DNA from: Alphaproteobacteria bacterium
Lineage (GTDB): Bacteria; Pseudomonadota; Alphaproteobacteria; Micavibrionales; UBA1664
Length of the DNA stretch: 12,000 bases
Assembly (NCBI GenBank): GCA_030427215.1
Contig: JAUHXB010000017.1
Location: forward strand, 1 to 12,000
Direction of reading: 5' to 3'
Below, one piece after another: positions 11,884 through 12,000 of this stretch. The position numbers and the translations under genes were made by a program. Each line of letters begins with the position of its first letter. Position 1 is the stretch's first letter. The notes under the pieces were generated by a model. That model saw only the letters and a program-made list of their open reading frames with translations, was not told where the DNA came from and made no database searches.

Positions 11884-12000
11884 ATGCTCAACATTACTGA
11901 TCTGCATTATAATATCGGACAACGCACAATCATAGAAAATGGAAATGTCTGTGTCCAAGACGGATGGCGCGTGGGTGTTATCGGTCATAACGGTGCGGGT
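11884..12000 (+). CDS. ABC-F family ATP-binding protein, N-terminal fragment (runs off the window)
   Basis: ATG 11884 opens a frame to the window end: MLNITDLHYNIGQRTIIENG, then GWRVGVIGHNGAG. This is the start of an ABC ATPase domain with the Walker A GHNGAGK(S/T) cut at the edge. The strand-helix layout directly from the first residue, without an N-terminal extension, fits ABC-F proteins (Uup/Ettr-like, soluble, ribosome-associated). A transporter ATPase is possible until the second domain is seen. Nothing clear marks the promoter in the 83 bases shared with recQ. Confidence 0.75.
   Translation, partial: MLNITDLHYNIGQRTIIENGNVCVQDGWRVGVIGHNGAG

Overview
The window looks like a low-GC alphaproteobacterial chromosome. 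This is inferred from an ECF sigma factor of the EcfG-like type, small stress proteins common in Alphaproteobacteria (PRC-barrel, DUF2383, DUF1328, DUF883, YqjE-like), and recurring GGAAC-N16/17-NGTN promoter motifs like those of the alphaproteobacterial general stress response. I cannot name the genus. I see no rRNA, tRNA, CRISPR or insertion sequence.

Layout. Positions 1-5434 hold block A: a decayed copy of an unknown 181-residue protein gene, a 59-residue small protein, a secreted double PRC-barrel protein, a DUF2383 four-helix protein, an OmpR-type response regulator, an ECF sigma factor, a hybrid histidine kinase and a DUF1328 membrane protein. Positions 5492-8190 hold block B: the intact 181-residue gene and gdhA, followed by fragments of the small-protein gene, DUF2383, response regulator, kinase and DUF1328 leader, in the same order and orientation as in block A. 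The best reading is an old tandem duplication of a unit of roughly 7 kb followed by complementary loss: block A lost gdhA and the 181-residue gene, and block B lost everything except those two. Several deletion joints fall in short repeats. Substitutions in the response-regulator fragment are mostly silent, so block B was probably a working second copy before it decayed.

Regulation. The PRC, DUF2383 and DUF1328 genes of block A, the DUF883 gene and, after the collapse of block B, gdhA all carry a GGAAC-like promoter at a sensible distance. The divergent response regulator/sigma intergenic region carries helically phased TGNNAC-type half-sites typical of OmpR/PhoB-family binding, plus a long inverted repeat just before the sigma start. 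A plausible circuit is: membrane hybrid kinase to response regulator, to sigma gene transcription, to envelope and stress proteins. The phosphotransfer link is inference.

Positions 8211-9206 hold a truncated anti-sigma-like small protein, a DUF883 protein and a YqjE-like two-helix membrane protein, closed by a terminator. Positions 9219-12000 hold a topoisomerase IB remnant, an unknown 99-residue protein, a recQ gene split by a one-base shift in a run of six A into helicase and HRDC parts, and the first 39 codons of a divergent ABC-F ATPase that runs off the window.
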